DNA of 64,000 nucleotides from Dipteris shenzhenensis. Lineage: Eukaryota > Polypodiophyta > Polypodiopsida > Gleicheniales. Shown here in pieces: positions 52,670 through 61,819 of the stretch (position 1 is the stretch's first letter; each line of letters begins with the position of its first letter). Position numbers and translations under genes: made by a program. Where the stretch lies: assembly GCA_047967505.1 (NCBI GenBank), contig CM106538.1; one strand, given 5' to 3'. The notes below the pieces were generated by a model. That model was not told the DNA's origin, searched no databases, and was given only the letters and a program-made list of their open reading frames with translations.

Positions 52670-55600
52670 GAACTGCAGGATTGTGGCCAGCACCTTGCCA
52701 TACTCCTTCTTGACTTTGAGAAGGCGTACGACAGGGTAGACTGGTCCTTCTTGGAAGGTACACTCTCTTGGTTCGGTTTCCCGGACGAGTGGATCAGAGG
52801 TATTGCTAGCCTCTACAGGTCAGCCTCCAGCCGGGTTATCATCAACGGCAGGATGGGGGAGAGATTCACCCTCGAGCACTCGGTGCATCAGGGCTGCCCG
52901 CTTGCGCCCTACCTCTTCGGAGGCCATGACCCACTTCCTACGAGCCCGTACCACTGGTCTTCGCGGGATGCGTCTCCCTATTCAAGACGATGCAGAACTT
53001 CTGGACTCCGAGTATGCAGACGACACAGCCCTATATGTGCAGGATGATATCGAGTCACTGGAGCGAGTGAGACTATCCTTAGAGGTTTTTTTTTTTTCAT
53101 GAAAAAGACTTCTATTAAGTAAGAACAAAAACCCGCGAGAGCAAGCTCAAAGCGGAATACATCATGAAATCATGAGGATAATAAAAAACCCCCTCAGAGT
53201 GAGGTGGAAAGAAACCAAGGCTGAGGCTGAAAGTGCCATCTCAACCCTGTAGTAGATTCAGAGAAGAAAGGAGAATCCTTCCATTCCCTGAAGAAAGAAG
53301 CCCTCCTAGCTGAGGCTGCACGGGAGTCCCCCTGCATGCCCGTCCATACGGCCATCAGAGTGTGTACGATGTCTGTCCAGATACTAGCCAATGTGTGCGA
53401 GGGATGAACCTGAGTACCCTCCATAGCCTCTGTGCATCTGGATCTCCAGATATGCCAGGCTGCTATGCTCGCTATAATCTCCCAAGAAGTATCCACAGAG
53501 GCATGTACAGCTGTAAAAGGACGGTGTGTAACCACATCCAACGAGCAGAGCTCAACCCGATGATGTCGAACTGAAATGGCCCAGGAGGAGTCAAGTCCCT
53601 CATAGAAAACCTGAGGTCCTGTAAGACAGTTGGTTTTCTTATGGATCCGGGAGCCAGCTCACAGTGGGGTATTTTCCTGGGGTTTTGCTGGATCCCTAGA
53701 GGACAGATGACATGTTACCTGGGATTCCAGGTAGGCCTGGACATCACGCCGGCTCAGCAGTTCTTACCGGTCCTAGCCTCCATACGACGGAAGCTAGCCT
53801 TCTGGAGCACGGCTCAGCTATCCTTGGCAGGCAGGGCCCTTGTGGTCAACCAAGTCCTTCTTGCCACCGCTTGGTATGTGGCCTCTTGCTGGTGTTTCTC
53901 GAGATCATGTGTAGCCCAACTGAGGAGACTGGTGCGGAACTTCCTTTGGTCTGGCTCAGATGGTTCCGGCACCACCAGAGCCCGGGTCGCCTGGGAGACG
54001 GTCATTCTCCCCCAGACAGAGGGCAGCCTTGGCATCATAGATCCAGAACTGTAGAGTCAGGCACTACTTGGCAAGTTAGTCATCCGCAGTCTGACCCCAA
54101 GAGGGCAGATGTGGAAACTCTTGCTTCAGCATGGTCTCAGCGCGTGTACCCCCCAGAGAGGGGGTGATTGGCAGCCATCTATCCGGTGGATCTTCACTTC
54201 TACCCCATTGACTCAGCCCCGTTCCCCCTTCCTCCGTAGCCTCATCTCGGTCTGGAGGAAGTTGCGACACAGCCTCTCCCAGGTTCCCCCTAGCTACCGA
54301 GAGGAGATAGACAGACAGCCCCTGATCTGGAGTAGCTAGGTGACAGATGATAGAGGTCGCCAGCTTGGAGAGAGATCCCATATCCCTTGGGCGCTTTGGG
54401 CGCGTGGGCCCGCGCGCTCGCTCCGGGTTTGGAGGGACGTCTACAACCAGCTGAGCCCAGGCGAGCTAGCAGCAGCAGTAGGTATGGCATGTGGGATCCA
54501 GGCTCAGCGAGCGGAGATCGATGCTGCCATTCCTGCAGGTTGGAGGATTCCCATGGTCACCAGACAGCTCTTCCCGGGAGATGAGAGGTGGCTAGGACAG
54601 TTCACACCCCAGGACATTCCTTTGGTGGTTGCAGGCCTTTTCTCGGGCTCCTCGATCCACTTCTTCTCCATCGCCGATGATAGCCGCCTCCAGAGCAGAG
54701 AGGCCGTGATCGACCCCCAACTTCCCTGGCAGCACCTTCGCATCGTAGGGCTGCAAAGGAAAACGTGGCATATAGACCCCCTGATTATGCAGGACCAGGA
54801 CTAGAGACTCTGGATATGGGAGGGCCGTTCCTTGACAGAGGTGGAGTGGGACCCAGGGGAGTGGCGCTGGCCACCATTGGAGACCTCAGAGAACCCTACC
54901 CCCTTCTTCTCTTACAGTGCGCGTACTGGTAGGCGCGCTCTTGGGGCTCTCCAGTGCGGGCTACCCACACAGGCACATAGTTGGTATGCCCAAGGGATAT
55001 CTCTGGTCTTTCTTCGCACATTCTGGAAGACTCTTTGGGCAAGCTGGCGGCCGAGGAAGATCTCTTACTTTCTTTGGATGGTGGCACACAAGGGGCTACC
55101 AGTTGGCAGCTGGCTGAGGCAGATGGGGCAGGAGGGGCACTGCCAGATGTGTTTTCAGGAGGAGGAGTCTCTGAAGCACTGGCTTTGGAGCTGCTCGCAT
55201 GCGTAGACAGTTTGAAAGGGAGTCATGGGGATCTTAGCGAGGGCTGCACCCGAGCTAGGACCGATCACTTGGGGAGCCGTTTGCTGGTGTAGCACCGAGA
55301 TGGGACATCACTTGGCTTATGAGTTCTCTAGGCAGGATCCAGTCTTCTTCATCACGCAGGCCACCTGGGCATACATGGACAGCTTCCCTTGGCATCTGAC
55401 AGAGACAGATGCAGGAGCGATGACTCGGCACCCAGTTTGGGAGATCATAGGGAGCATTGCAGGCTGGCATATCTGGACTTCTAGATGCGCGCAGACCGTA
55501 GGAGATCAGGCTTCTTCTGCTACCCAGACCCTAGCAGAGCACGATCATTCACACGCTCAAGGGTCAGTGGGATCAGATTCAGGGGGAGTCCCGGGCAGGG

Positions 55601-55746
55601 AAGGAAAAGAGACGGCGCTTCCTTCGCGACTGGGACCACCGGGAGCTGTTCTTCCAGCACTCTGCTCAGAGTCTTCAATGGCATTACGCCCCCCCACCGT
55701 GGCTGTTTGTCCACTCTCCGATGATTATGCCCTGAGAGGCTTGTAA
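52670..55746 (+). pseudogene. LINE 7 ORF2: reverse transcriptase with YADD and C-terminal region
   Basis: RT palm: LAILLLDFEKAYDRVDWSFL, IASLYRSASSRVIINGRMGE, VHQGCPLAPYLF, then a frameshift to LLDSEYADDTALYVQDDIES with intact YADD. It is interrupted at 53085 and resumes with PGASSQWGIFLGFCWIPRGQ (53641), YLGFQVGLDITPAQQFLPVL and NQVLLATAWYVASCWC. Stops at about 54050, 54337 and 54802 are single changes in one long frame. The zinc-binding region CQMCFQEEESLKHWLWSC keeps both Cys but has Trp for the second half of HCLW. Then AGWHIWTSRCAQTV. Confidence 0.9.
53085..53632 (-). pseudogene. LINE 3' fragment inserted in LINE 7
   Basis: The T-run at 53087-53098 is followed by the 3' UTR with hairpin core 53139-53148 and ORF2 end on the - strand: AVHASVDTSWEIIASIAAWH, IWRSRCTEAMEGTQVHPSHT, GLRWHFQPQPWF. 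It belongs to the LINE 1-3 family. At its right edge LINE 7 resumes with about 45 bases missing compared with LINE 4, so the insertion was accompanied by a small deletion and no TSD is visible. Confidence 0.88.
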
Positions 55747-55868
55747 TTAGCATTTTGGCTCCTCGGGCTGTATCCATTTTGTGATTGCAGCCCGCTGGCC
55801 TTTAGGCCCTCTTGTACTCTCGTTTTCAAGTAATATAACTAGCACTACTTTTTGCGCAAAAAAAAAAA

Positions 55869-55918
55869 GACCACCTAGAACACTCATTTTAGACTCACTT
55901 TGGCTTCATAATCCAACA
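55869..55918 (-). repeat. 5' LTR of element B, outer end
   Basis: It matches the last 50 bases of 48712-49039 (GACCACCTAGAACACTCATT through CCAACA) with one or two changes. It lies directly after the poly(A) of LINE 7. Confidence 0.85.
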
Positions 55919-56052
55919 ATAATCCCCTATAGAGCGGCCAGTAGGGGGATTTCCTCGTATTTTTATATTGTATCCTTCATTAGGAGTTTATTTTCCATGG
56001 TGTCTATGTCCCTAAGGAGTTTATCAATAGAATGTTCTTTTCTCTTTTAAAA
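55919..56052 (+). other. Probable 3' end of LINE 8
   Basis: After ATAAT the sequence has TTTATCAATAGAATGTTC and a short A-run at about 56050, like a LINE end. It is the expected continuation of 48711. Confidence 0.5.
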
Positions 56053-56262
56053 ATGAGGACGCTTTTTCTCAGAGATTGGAGAGGCAGTCCTTTCTTCTCT
56101 AAGTTTCTTAATGGCATGGCATGGCATGGCACTTTCAGCCAACCTCCGGTTTCTCTTAGAATTCATGCTCTGTATGATGTATTTCCACCTTGAGTGGTTT
56201 TCTCTTGGCTGTTTCTTTCATACTTAATAGAAGTCTATTTCACAGGGAAAAGAAAATGCAGT
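56053..56262 (+). pseudogene. LINE 3' end fragment (LINE 1-3 family)
   Basis: It reads from TTTTCTCAGAGATTGGAGAGGC, the last ORF2 codons, through a small TGGCA repeat (56113-56132), the 3' UTR and CATACTTAATAGAAGTC to an A-rich end. It is the last element before the kinase exon. Confidence 0.75.
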
Positions 56263-56378
56263 AATTGTGCATAAAGTTTCTGTGTTGAAATGCTTGTCTT
56301 TCATTTTTAGAGAATCTTATTGCCTTTAGTCGATATTGAATAATATGGTTTTAGGTTAATATGGTTTTAAGAAATATG

Positions 56379-56414
56379 GAACTCATCAATGATGAGAAAG
56401 CAGCAAAAGTTAAT
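56379..56414 (+). repeat. 36-bp duplicate of the start of the kinase exon
   Basis: GAACTCATCAATGATGAGAA and the following 16 bases repeat the first 36 bases of the exon at 56442-56477, with two differences. It has no AG directly before it, so it cannot be spliced in as such. Confidence 0.85.
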
Positions 56415-56441
56415 ACGTACTCCCAAACTTTTTACTTGCAG

Positions 56442-56948
56442 GAACTCATCACTGATGAGAAAGCAGCAAAAGTGAATCACTTCAAGCCTATCATGGAGTT
56501 TCTTCACTTTGTACTTGTGCGAGATCCAATGAAGAGGCCTACCCTTGATGCAGTTATCTTGCAACTAGAACAGCTGCGAATGAGGTTGAGAAGAGAAGGC
56601 ATTGGATACTGCTCCTGTACTGATCAGTGTGGCATTAAAAATATCAGGATGTCCCATTGCGGTTTTAATGACTCTGAAATATCTGGCTGTAAAGAAACCT
56701 ACCAGCAGGACTTGGAAAAAACAGACTGCAGATATTCCAATCCTGATGCTGATAAACATATTTGTGGAGAATTTTTTTCAGACCCCAAGAACTTGGTCCA
56801 TGCTAAGAGTAGCAACATAATGGATAAGCACTGTAGCAACAATGTACACAATTTGGTTATGGCAGATTCTCCATCACCTTGGTGGATGAATTGCATTAAT
56901 AGCTTCACTTTTGGTGGTGGATGCTTTCAGAGAAGAGATAAAACATGA
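56442..56948 (+). CDS. Exon of the kinase-like gene (kinase C-lobe end and tail)
   Basis: The acceptor TTTTTACTTGCAG ends at 56441, and phase 0 continues from 11772. The start ELITDEKAAKVNHFKPIMEF and the C-lobe HFVLVRDPMKRPTLDAVILQ, with the conserved Arg-Pro of subdomain XI, fit the end of a kinase domain. The following about 120 residues are Cys/His/Asn-rich (GYCSCTDQCGIKN, SNPDADKHICGEFF, NNVHNLVMADSPSPWWMNCI) and not recognised. The frame stops at 56946-56948. The true exon end may be earlier if splicing continues to 57490, for example at a GT near 56915, so the last codons are uncertain. Confidence 0.82.
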   Translation, partial: ELITDEKAAKVNHFKPIMEFLHFVLVRDPMKRPTLDAVILQLEQLRMRLRREGIGYCSCTDQCGIKNIRMSHCGFNDSEISGCKETYQQDLEKTDCRYSNPDADKHICGEFFSDPKNLVHAKSSNIMDKHCSNNVHNLVMADSPSPWWMNCINSFTFGGGCFQRRDKT

Positions 56949-57355
56949 GTTTTTATGCCCAATGAACCATATCTAATCACAGTCTCTTTTATCTACTCTG
57001 TTGGCAAACATGAATTCCTCATCTTTCAACCGGAAAGTACGTGAACACTAAATTTAGCTCTTCCACATCATATACCATACGATTGTCAAGAAAAAGGACA
57101 TGGAAATGGTTGCCATCCCTTTGTGGGACAAGAGCAGTCCATGTGTGCCTCACATTTGAAACAGAACAGCTGAAAAGATCAGAACGTTGTGGTCCTATAT
57201 ATCTCCAGGGAGCCCGTTCCCAGCAAATACAGTACAGTTCAAGTGATGGCAGATGTTGGCTCAGGTACCACCAGAAAATTTTACTTTTTCCCTCATAAAA
57301 CAAAAACAGTTGCTAGGTTACAACTCATATACAGCAATCTGAATCTTCTTTCTCA
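56949..57355. other. Region between two exon blocks, open frames on both strands
   Basis: A + strand frame (57041-57298) and a - strand frame (57303-57019) are both open for over 80 codons. The + strand has a donor-like CTCAG|GTACC at 57261, but its phase does not fit the exon at 57490. I cannot decide whether either is coding. Confidence 0.35.
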
Positions 57356-57488
57356 TTAAAGCTGGATTATATGCCATTCAGAATAAGTTGTTCATACAAC
57401 AATATTTTGATTCGTTTTTCTTAAAGCTGGATTTGTATCCCACTCAGAATAAGTTGTTCATTCGACAATACTTTGATTCGTTTTTCTA
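57356..57488 (+). repeat. 65-bp tandem duplication ending at a splice acceptor
   Basis: The units start TTAAAGCTGGAT at 57356 and 57421 and share CAGAATAAGTTGTTCAT and TTTGATTCGTTTTTCT. Only the second ends in AG (57488-57489); the first has TTCTTAAAGC instead. Confidence 0.85.
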
Positions 57489-57489
57489 G

Positions 57490-57576
57490 GCTGCAATGTT
57501 GCATGGTGCTGCAAAACTCCTATACACGAGGATAAATAAAAGGCATCAATGTTTGGACTCCTCAAATACATTTAAG
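57490..57576 (+). CDS. Probable further exon of the kinase-like gene
   Basis: The 87-bp block is flanked by TTTTTCTAG and GTAACC and is open in phase 0: AAMLHGAAKLLYTRINKRHQ, then CLDSSNTFK. It has the strand and the phase needed to follow 56442-56948 if that exon is spliced before its stop. No domain is recognised in 29 residues. Confidence 0.55.
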
Positions 57577-58539
57577 GTAACCACCAAAGAGTTTCCTATT
57601 GATCTACAATTAAAATTTCAACAGTCTTTTCAAAACAATGATCCCATCATGATCTTTATTCCTTATCATTGATTTTATTTTATAACTCCATGAAATGCAA
57701 AGGAACTTCAAATACAGCCCTGCCTGCTCATAGCCTAGTATTCTCCTCCCCTCTACTAACCTTTCCTTGACACACCAACCTGCGGTCCCTCTCCTCATCA
57801 CTGCTGCAAAGAAGTAGCAGCTCTCATCCAGCCCCTCCCCTCCACACTCACCTCATTCTTTTCTTGCTCTCACCCACAATTTCAATTCCACTCAGCCCAT
57901 TGCACACCCTTGTGGCACGGTAGCCTGCATCTCCAGTCTAATAGCCCAGGTACAGATCTAGTCAATTCTCAGCCTCACCCACAAGCTTGCATCCCAGCCT
58001 GCTACTCACTTTTCCCTGCCTGTTCTCAGGCTCCAACCCCCATCTCAGGTCGTCTCCTGCTTCCACTGGTTACATTTTGTATCAACTCAAAGTTGTTATC
58101 TGTAACCTGATTATGCAAACATCATGAAAGCAACCAAATCCTTCTGTGTGTCATGATAACTACATATCTTTATCTTTGTACATGAAGGAATTGACATTTT
58201 GTTCCTTGTAGCATTCTTTAAATTACACATTGTTATCATGCATTCAATTTGTTTTGTGGTAAGTCCTGAAGTGCTGTCTTGTCTGAGTGATCAAGATGCT
58301 GTTGTTCTCTTTTGAATTATATCAAGCTAGTTTCTATTCAATATGAAGCCTGTAAGTTTGAAGCGATATTAAAAGGCATTTGTTCTTTACAACTCAAATG
58401 CAAGAGATAAAAGGTTGGGAGAGAGACTAATGTTTGGGATCAGAGACAAGGGCTCTCAACCTAGAGCACGTATGTCATGCAGTTGAATTCCTGTCACTCA
58501 AAACGATAGAATGTTTTCAGGCACCAACTTTCATACATG
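57577..58539. other. AT-rich DNA, no gene seen
   Basis: C/T-rich to AT-rich stretch without a supported exon or element. Probably intron or flanking DNA of the kinase-like gene. Confidence 0.45.
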
Positions 58540-59546
58540 TAGCCTTCGTATGCAATCATGTCAAGAAAGCCTAAAAGTCAATGGCCAGTGGTTGCAGGAA
58601 CTAGAGAAAAGTTTATTACAGGAGAAAAAAAGATAGCCTTACGGGATGCCAATAATGACAAGGCTCTGAGATTGATAACGTCTGGTAATGAAAAATGTAC
58701 ATGCATTATCTTGATATTACAAAGTCTCCTCAGGGAGCACTATGAGATTCTTTTTTTTTTCATGCAGAAAGGACAGGCTGTATCGACGTAAGCATCTTAT
58801 CGTCTCAAGATTGAGCTATTGTAGACCACATCAGTACACTCAAATCCACCATGGCTCAACTAGCCAGTCCGAAAGAGCCTTTACATGCAAAGTGATATCG
58901 TCGAGCATAGAGGATAGGTCTCCACGTTTGCATCCATGCAGTATGCATCCCTAGAAAAGGACCTTGATGCAGTGACTGCACTTCTACTCAAGGAATCACA
59001 AAATATTCTGAAGGTGTTTATCTAGCCAAAAAATGTCAAGCATAAAGGGTACGAAGGGAGATATAAAGGAAGGCCGAGATATTTGGAACTATACAATATT
59101 GTGGAATAGCTGAGACTTAGTGCGGAAGTGCTACAATTGATGAGCCATGTAGCACAGATCTAGAATATCAACATGATGCCAGTCTACAGGATCAAGCGTT
59201 TGTGGGCCACACTGCAGAAAGTCCATTACTACATATACTAAGCAAAAGTCAGTGCAGAGCAATCGGAATCAACAGGCGTTTGAACAATATTTCGTATATA
59301 CCCGGCATGGATGAACCTTGCGGAGGAACCCCTGAGTTTTCGGGGCATTGGATTCTCACCAATGTTTGTGTTTCCATCACATTGGAGAACTCATCTTTAT
59401 CACTTAAAAGAGACCATAAATGACCAATCACTCATTCTGGAAACACAACTAAACATCGTTAACAAGCGGATTAACTTTCGAAGCTGCTGGATGCCCATGC
59501 TAGGTTGTTTCAAACCACTGTTTCTCACCCCAATCTGAGAGGGGGG
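58540..59546 (+). pseudogene. Possible decayed Copia gag and following region
   Basis: The frame from 58558 reads KFITGEKKIALRDANNDKAL, which recalls the N-terminal half of Copia gag (a GEKK...WENLNDKAL pattern as in element B). The rest to 59546 has short frames only, e.g. SFRGIGFSPMFVFPSHWRTH. I consider it an old retroelement, without proof. Confidence 0.35.
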
Positions 59547-60000
59547 GTGAGGGTTTAATGTCGTATCTACTCGAGGTTGAAAGTAAGTTATCCCGAGTTG
59601 GTATTGAGACACTTTAAAAGTTAATAATGTGTGGTGATTGGTCATGCGGAATGGTAAGATTTAATATATCTATATCTCTTGAGTTTGGTAGAGACTCTTA
59701 TAAGCTGAAAATGGCATGAAGGCATTGTTCTTGCCTTGGCCACTATATATCATTATCATTGATCTTTGAAATGGAAGGTTTCAACTTTTGTTATTCATAG
59801 CAATCTCTATATTGCACGATTCTTCATGCAATTATGGCTGTTTTGTTAAGTGACATAGCATGGCTATTTGAGAAATTAAGATTCGTTTGCTCTCTTTTGC
59901 ATTTCATAATCATGTTGCTTTCTAGTTAATGAATTCCACATGGGGCTAGTTTATGTTTTCCGGTTCATTGTTTTTCCAGACATGGCATGAATGCTTGAGA
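59547..60000 (+). repeat. LTR-like stretch after a G-run
   Basis: GAGAGGGGGGG (59538-59548) followed by TGAGGGTTTAATG looks like a polypurine tract and LTR start, and TATATATC near 59746 could be a TATA box. No partner LTR is in view. Confidence 0.35.
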
Positions 60001-60249
60001 GCATAAAAGGGAGACAGTCAGCTTCTGCGGTCCCAATCAGGGCACATAACCTTTTGAAGGTCATCCCAGTGGCCAAAGATCACGTATGGGAGGATTTCAC
60101 TCTATGTACCTCCTACTCATGTATGCTTCCTACTCCCATGATCCTATGGTGCAACAATATGAGATAGTGTTTGAGGGGGCAAAGTGGCGATAGCAACAAT
60201 GATACACACCCCATTGCATGCACACAAAATGCAAATGGAACAACATAGT

Positions 60250-61690
60250 ATGTTTGCTCTTGGTAGTGCAGCTCTAGGGATTGCATTACTCAGCTCAAGA
60301 GACCCACAAGGAACTTTTTATGGAGTGGGCTAGATGGCACATCAGACACTGTAGAGCTAGGGTGGCTTGGGAGACCTTCATCCTTCCCACACAAGAAGGG
60401 GGTCTCAATATTATAGATCTAGACTTGCAGTGCAAGATCCTACTTTGCAAGTTTGTGGTGGTAAGGGGACTTATGCCTGAGCAAGATCTATGAAAGGACT
60501 TTTTTATTCGATGAGTATAGTCTTGTACCCCTTCTTCAGGTGGAGACTGGGAAGGCAGCACTAGATGGATTTTTACTTCAGCACATCTCAGTTCTCCTTC
60601 CTCTCCTCTGATGGCTGCTATTTTGAAAGCTTAGAACATACTCTTCCAAGAGTTCCCTCAACCTCTTTGGAATAAATTGATAGGCAGCCTATCATGTAGA
60701 ATGATAGCATAGTCAACGAGCATGGCATACCACTTGGCCAGTCTCACTATATGCAGTGGTCCAGATGGGAGAGAGGCCTTGCCTCCTCTATAGGATCCTA
60801 GAAAGCTTTCAAAAATCTTCCAAAGGATCGTCAACAGCAATTGCTATACCACCTCAGAGAAGTGCGGGGAGGATTCAATAGATAGATGCAGCCCTACCCA
60901 AGGATTGGGTGGATACAGATGACAAGTAGACTGTTTGTTCCACTTGGATGGGGGATTTCTCGAGGACTGGCATCCCTCTTCAAGGCCTAGCCTTTCAAGG
61001 AGCACACGAGGGGAGTTGTACTTCCTCTGAGCAAAATTGTATGAGCGAGGTTTTATCAGTGATACAAGATTAGCAATACACTGAAGGAGTGTTTAGTAGA
61101 GAAACTACCCTAGAAATTCATTCTATCTCTTTTATCTCTTCATTTTGATTTTGGAGTGTTTGGTAGAACGCAATTTGTTGACTATTTGTAGAGCGTTTAG
61201 GAGTGTTTAGTAGAATGAATTTTACACGTTGTCTATTCTATTAAGTAAGCACAATTAGAAAGCATGAAAAACCAAGACAAAAACAATGACCCAATAATTA
61301 AATATCATGCTTCCATCAAACCTCAGTCAGATGCTCAGTCAGATGACAGGGTGTCTACATCTTCATATGATATTCTCTTGGGCATTCCCTTTTAGCCTAT
61401 CAAGATCATGGGATTTGTGGGGCATGGCAAGGATTCAGAGTGGCACCTAGATCTGAACCCTCATCTTACTCTCTTGGGATCTTGGAGAATTTGGCTATAT
61501 GGAGGGGTCCCCATCAAGTTTTTGCAGTGGGATCCAGGAGAGTGGGAATGGATTGATGCAAGGTGCCAAGAGAAGAGTCTCCCCTTCTTTTGTTATATTG
61601 TAAGTGATGCTAGGACGTTTCATATGATTTCTAGAGTTTGGAGGCTATCCAAAGCCCCCAATTGGGAGAACTTTCATGTTTTTGACAGAT
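60250..61690 (+). pseudogene. Decayed LINE fragment (LINE 1-3 family), ORF2 C-terminal half
   Basis: The parts read RARVAWETFILPTQEGGLNI, FTSAHLSSPSSPLMAAILKA and RWERGLASSIG-type wording. After an unrelated stretch (about 61070-61370) come PIKIMGFVGHGKDSEWHLDL (with a shift) and FFCYIVSDARTFHMISRVWR. Many stops. It is among the oldest LINE copies of the window. Confidence 0.8.
61070..61370. repeat. Insertion in the decayed LINE with GAGTGTTTRGTAGA motifs
   Basis: The motif GAGTGTTTAGTAGA occurs at about 61088 and 61203, with GAGTGTTTGGTAGAA at about 61156. The block interrupts the LINE between GALTSRGVVL-like and RCLHLHMI-like parts. It may be a small transposon of MITE type; no clear terminal inverted repeats were found. 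Confidence 0.4.
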
Positions 61691-61819
61691 ATATATAGTA
61701 ATTTGCATTTCATTACTAGACACTATTTTGGAGTGTTTTTTCGGATTGCTTTTGGGATTAATTTCAGTTAATTATTGAATGTTGGAAGGTGTGGATGTTA
61801 GTATGAGGCTTAATAGAAA

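Larger units (their letters stand above)
52655..55868 (+). mobile_element. LINE 7: 5'-truncated GC-rich L1-type element
   Basis: It starts within RT and ends with an A-run at 55858-55868. It belongs to the same family as LINE 4, with very similar protein wording. It is split by a reversed LINE tail at 53085-53632. The 3' end has GGGCTGTATCC...TTTGCGCAAAA and not the hairpin seen in the LINE 1-3 family. Confidence 0.87.
48712..55918 (-). mobile_element. Element B: gag-only Copia-like LTR retrotransposon, 5' LTR split by later insertions
   Basis: The 3' LTR is 48712-49039 (328 bp). The interior carries one gag gene on the - strand and no protease, integrase, RT or RNase H. The PBS is at 51060-51072. 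The 5' LTR starts at 51075 but stops at 51187; its other end (the last about 50 bp) appears at 55869-55918. Flanks GTAAT (48707-48711) and ATAAT (55919-55923) are a near-duplication with one difference. Between are parts of an A-type element, a Gypsy LTR and LINE 7. LTR elements with gag only have been described in plants as TR-GAG. Confidence 0.78.
11773..56441 (+). other. Giant intron of the kinase-like gene, about 44.7 kb
   Basis: The donor GTAAGT at 11773 and the acceptor TTTTTACTTGCAG ending at 56441 join two phase-0 exons whose products run on directly as FPSE-ELITDEK, within one kinase domain. Everything between is retrotransposon or noncoding. I see no other kinase exon of the same frame in between. 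Confidence 0.75.
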
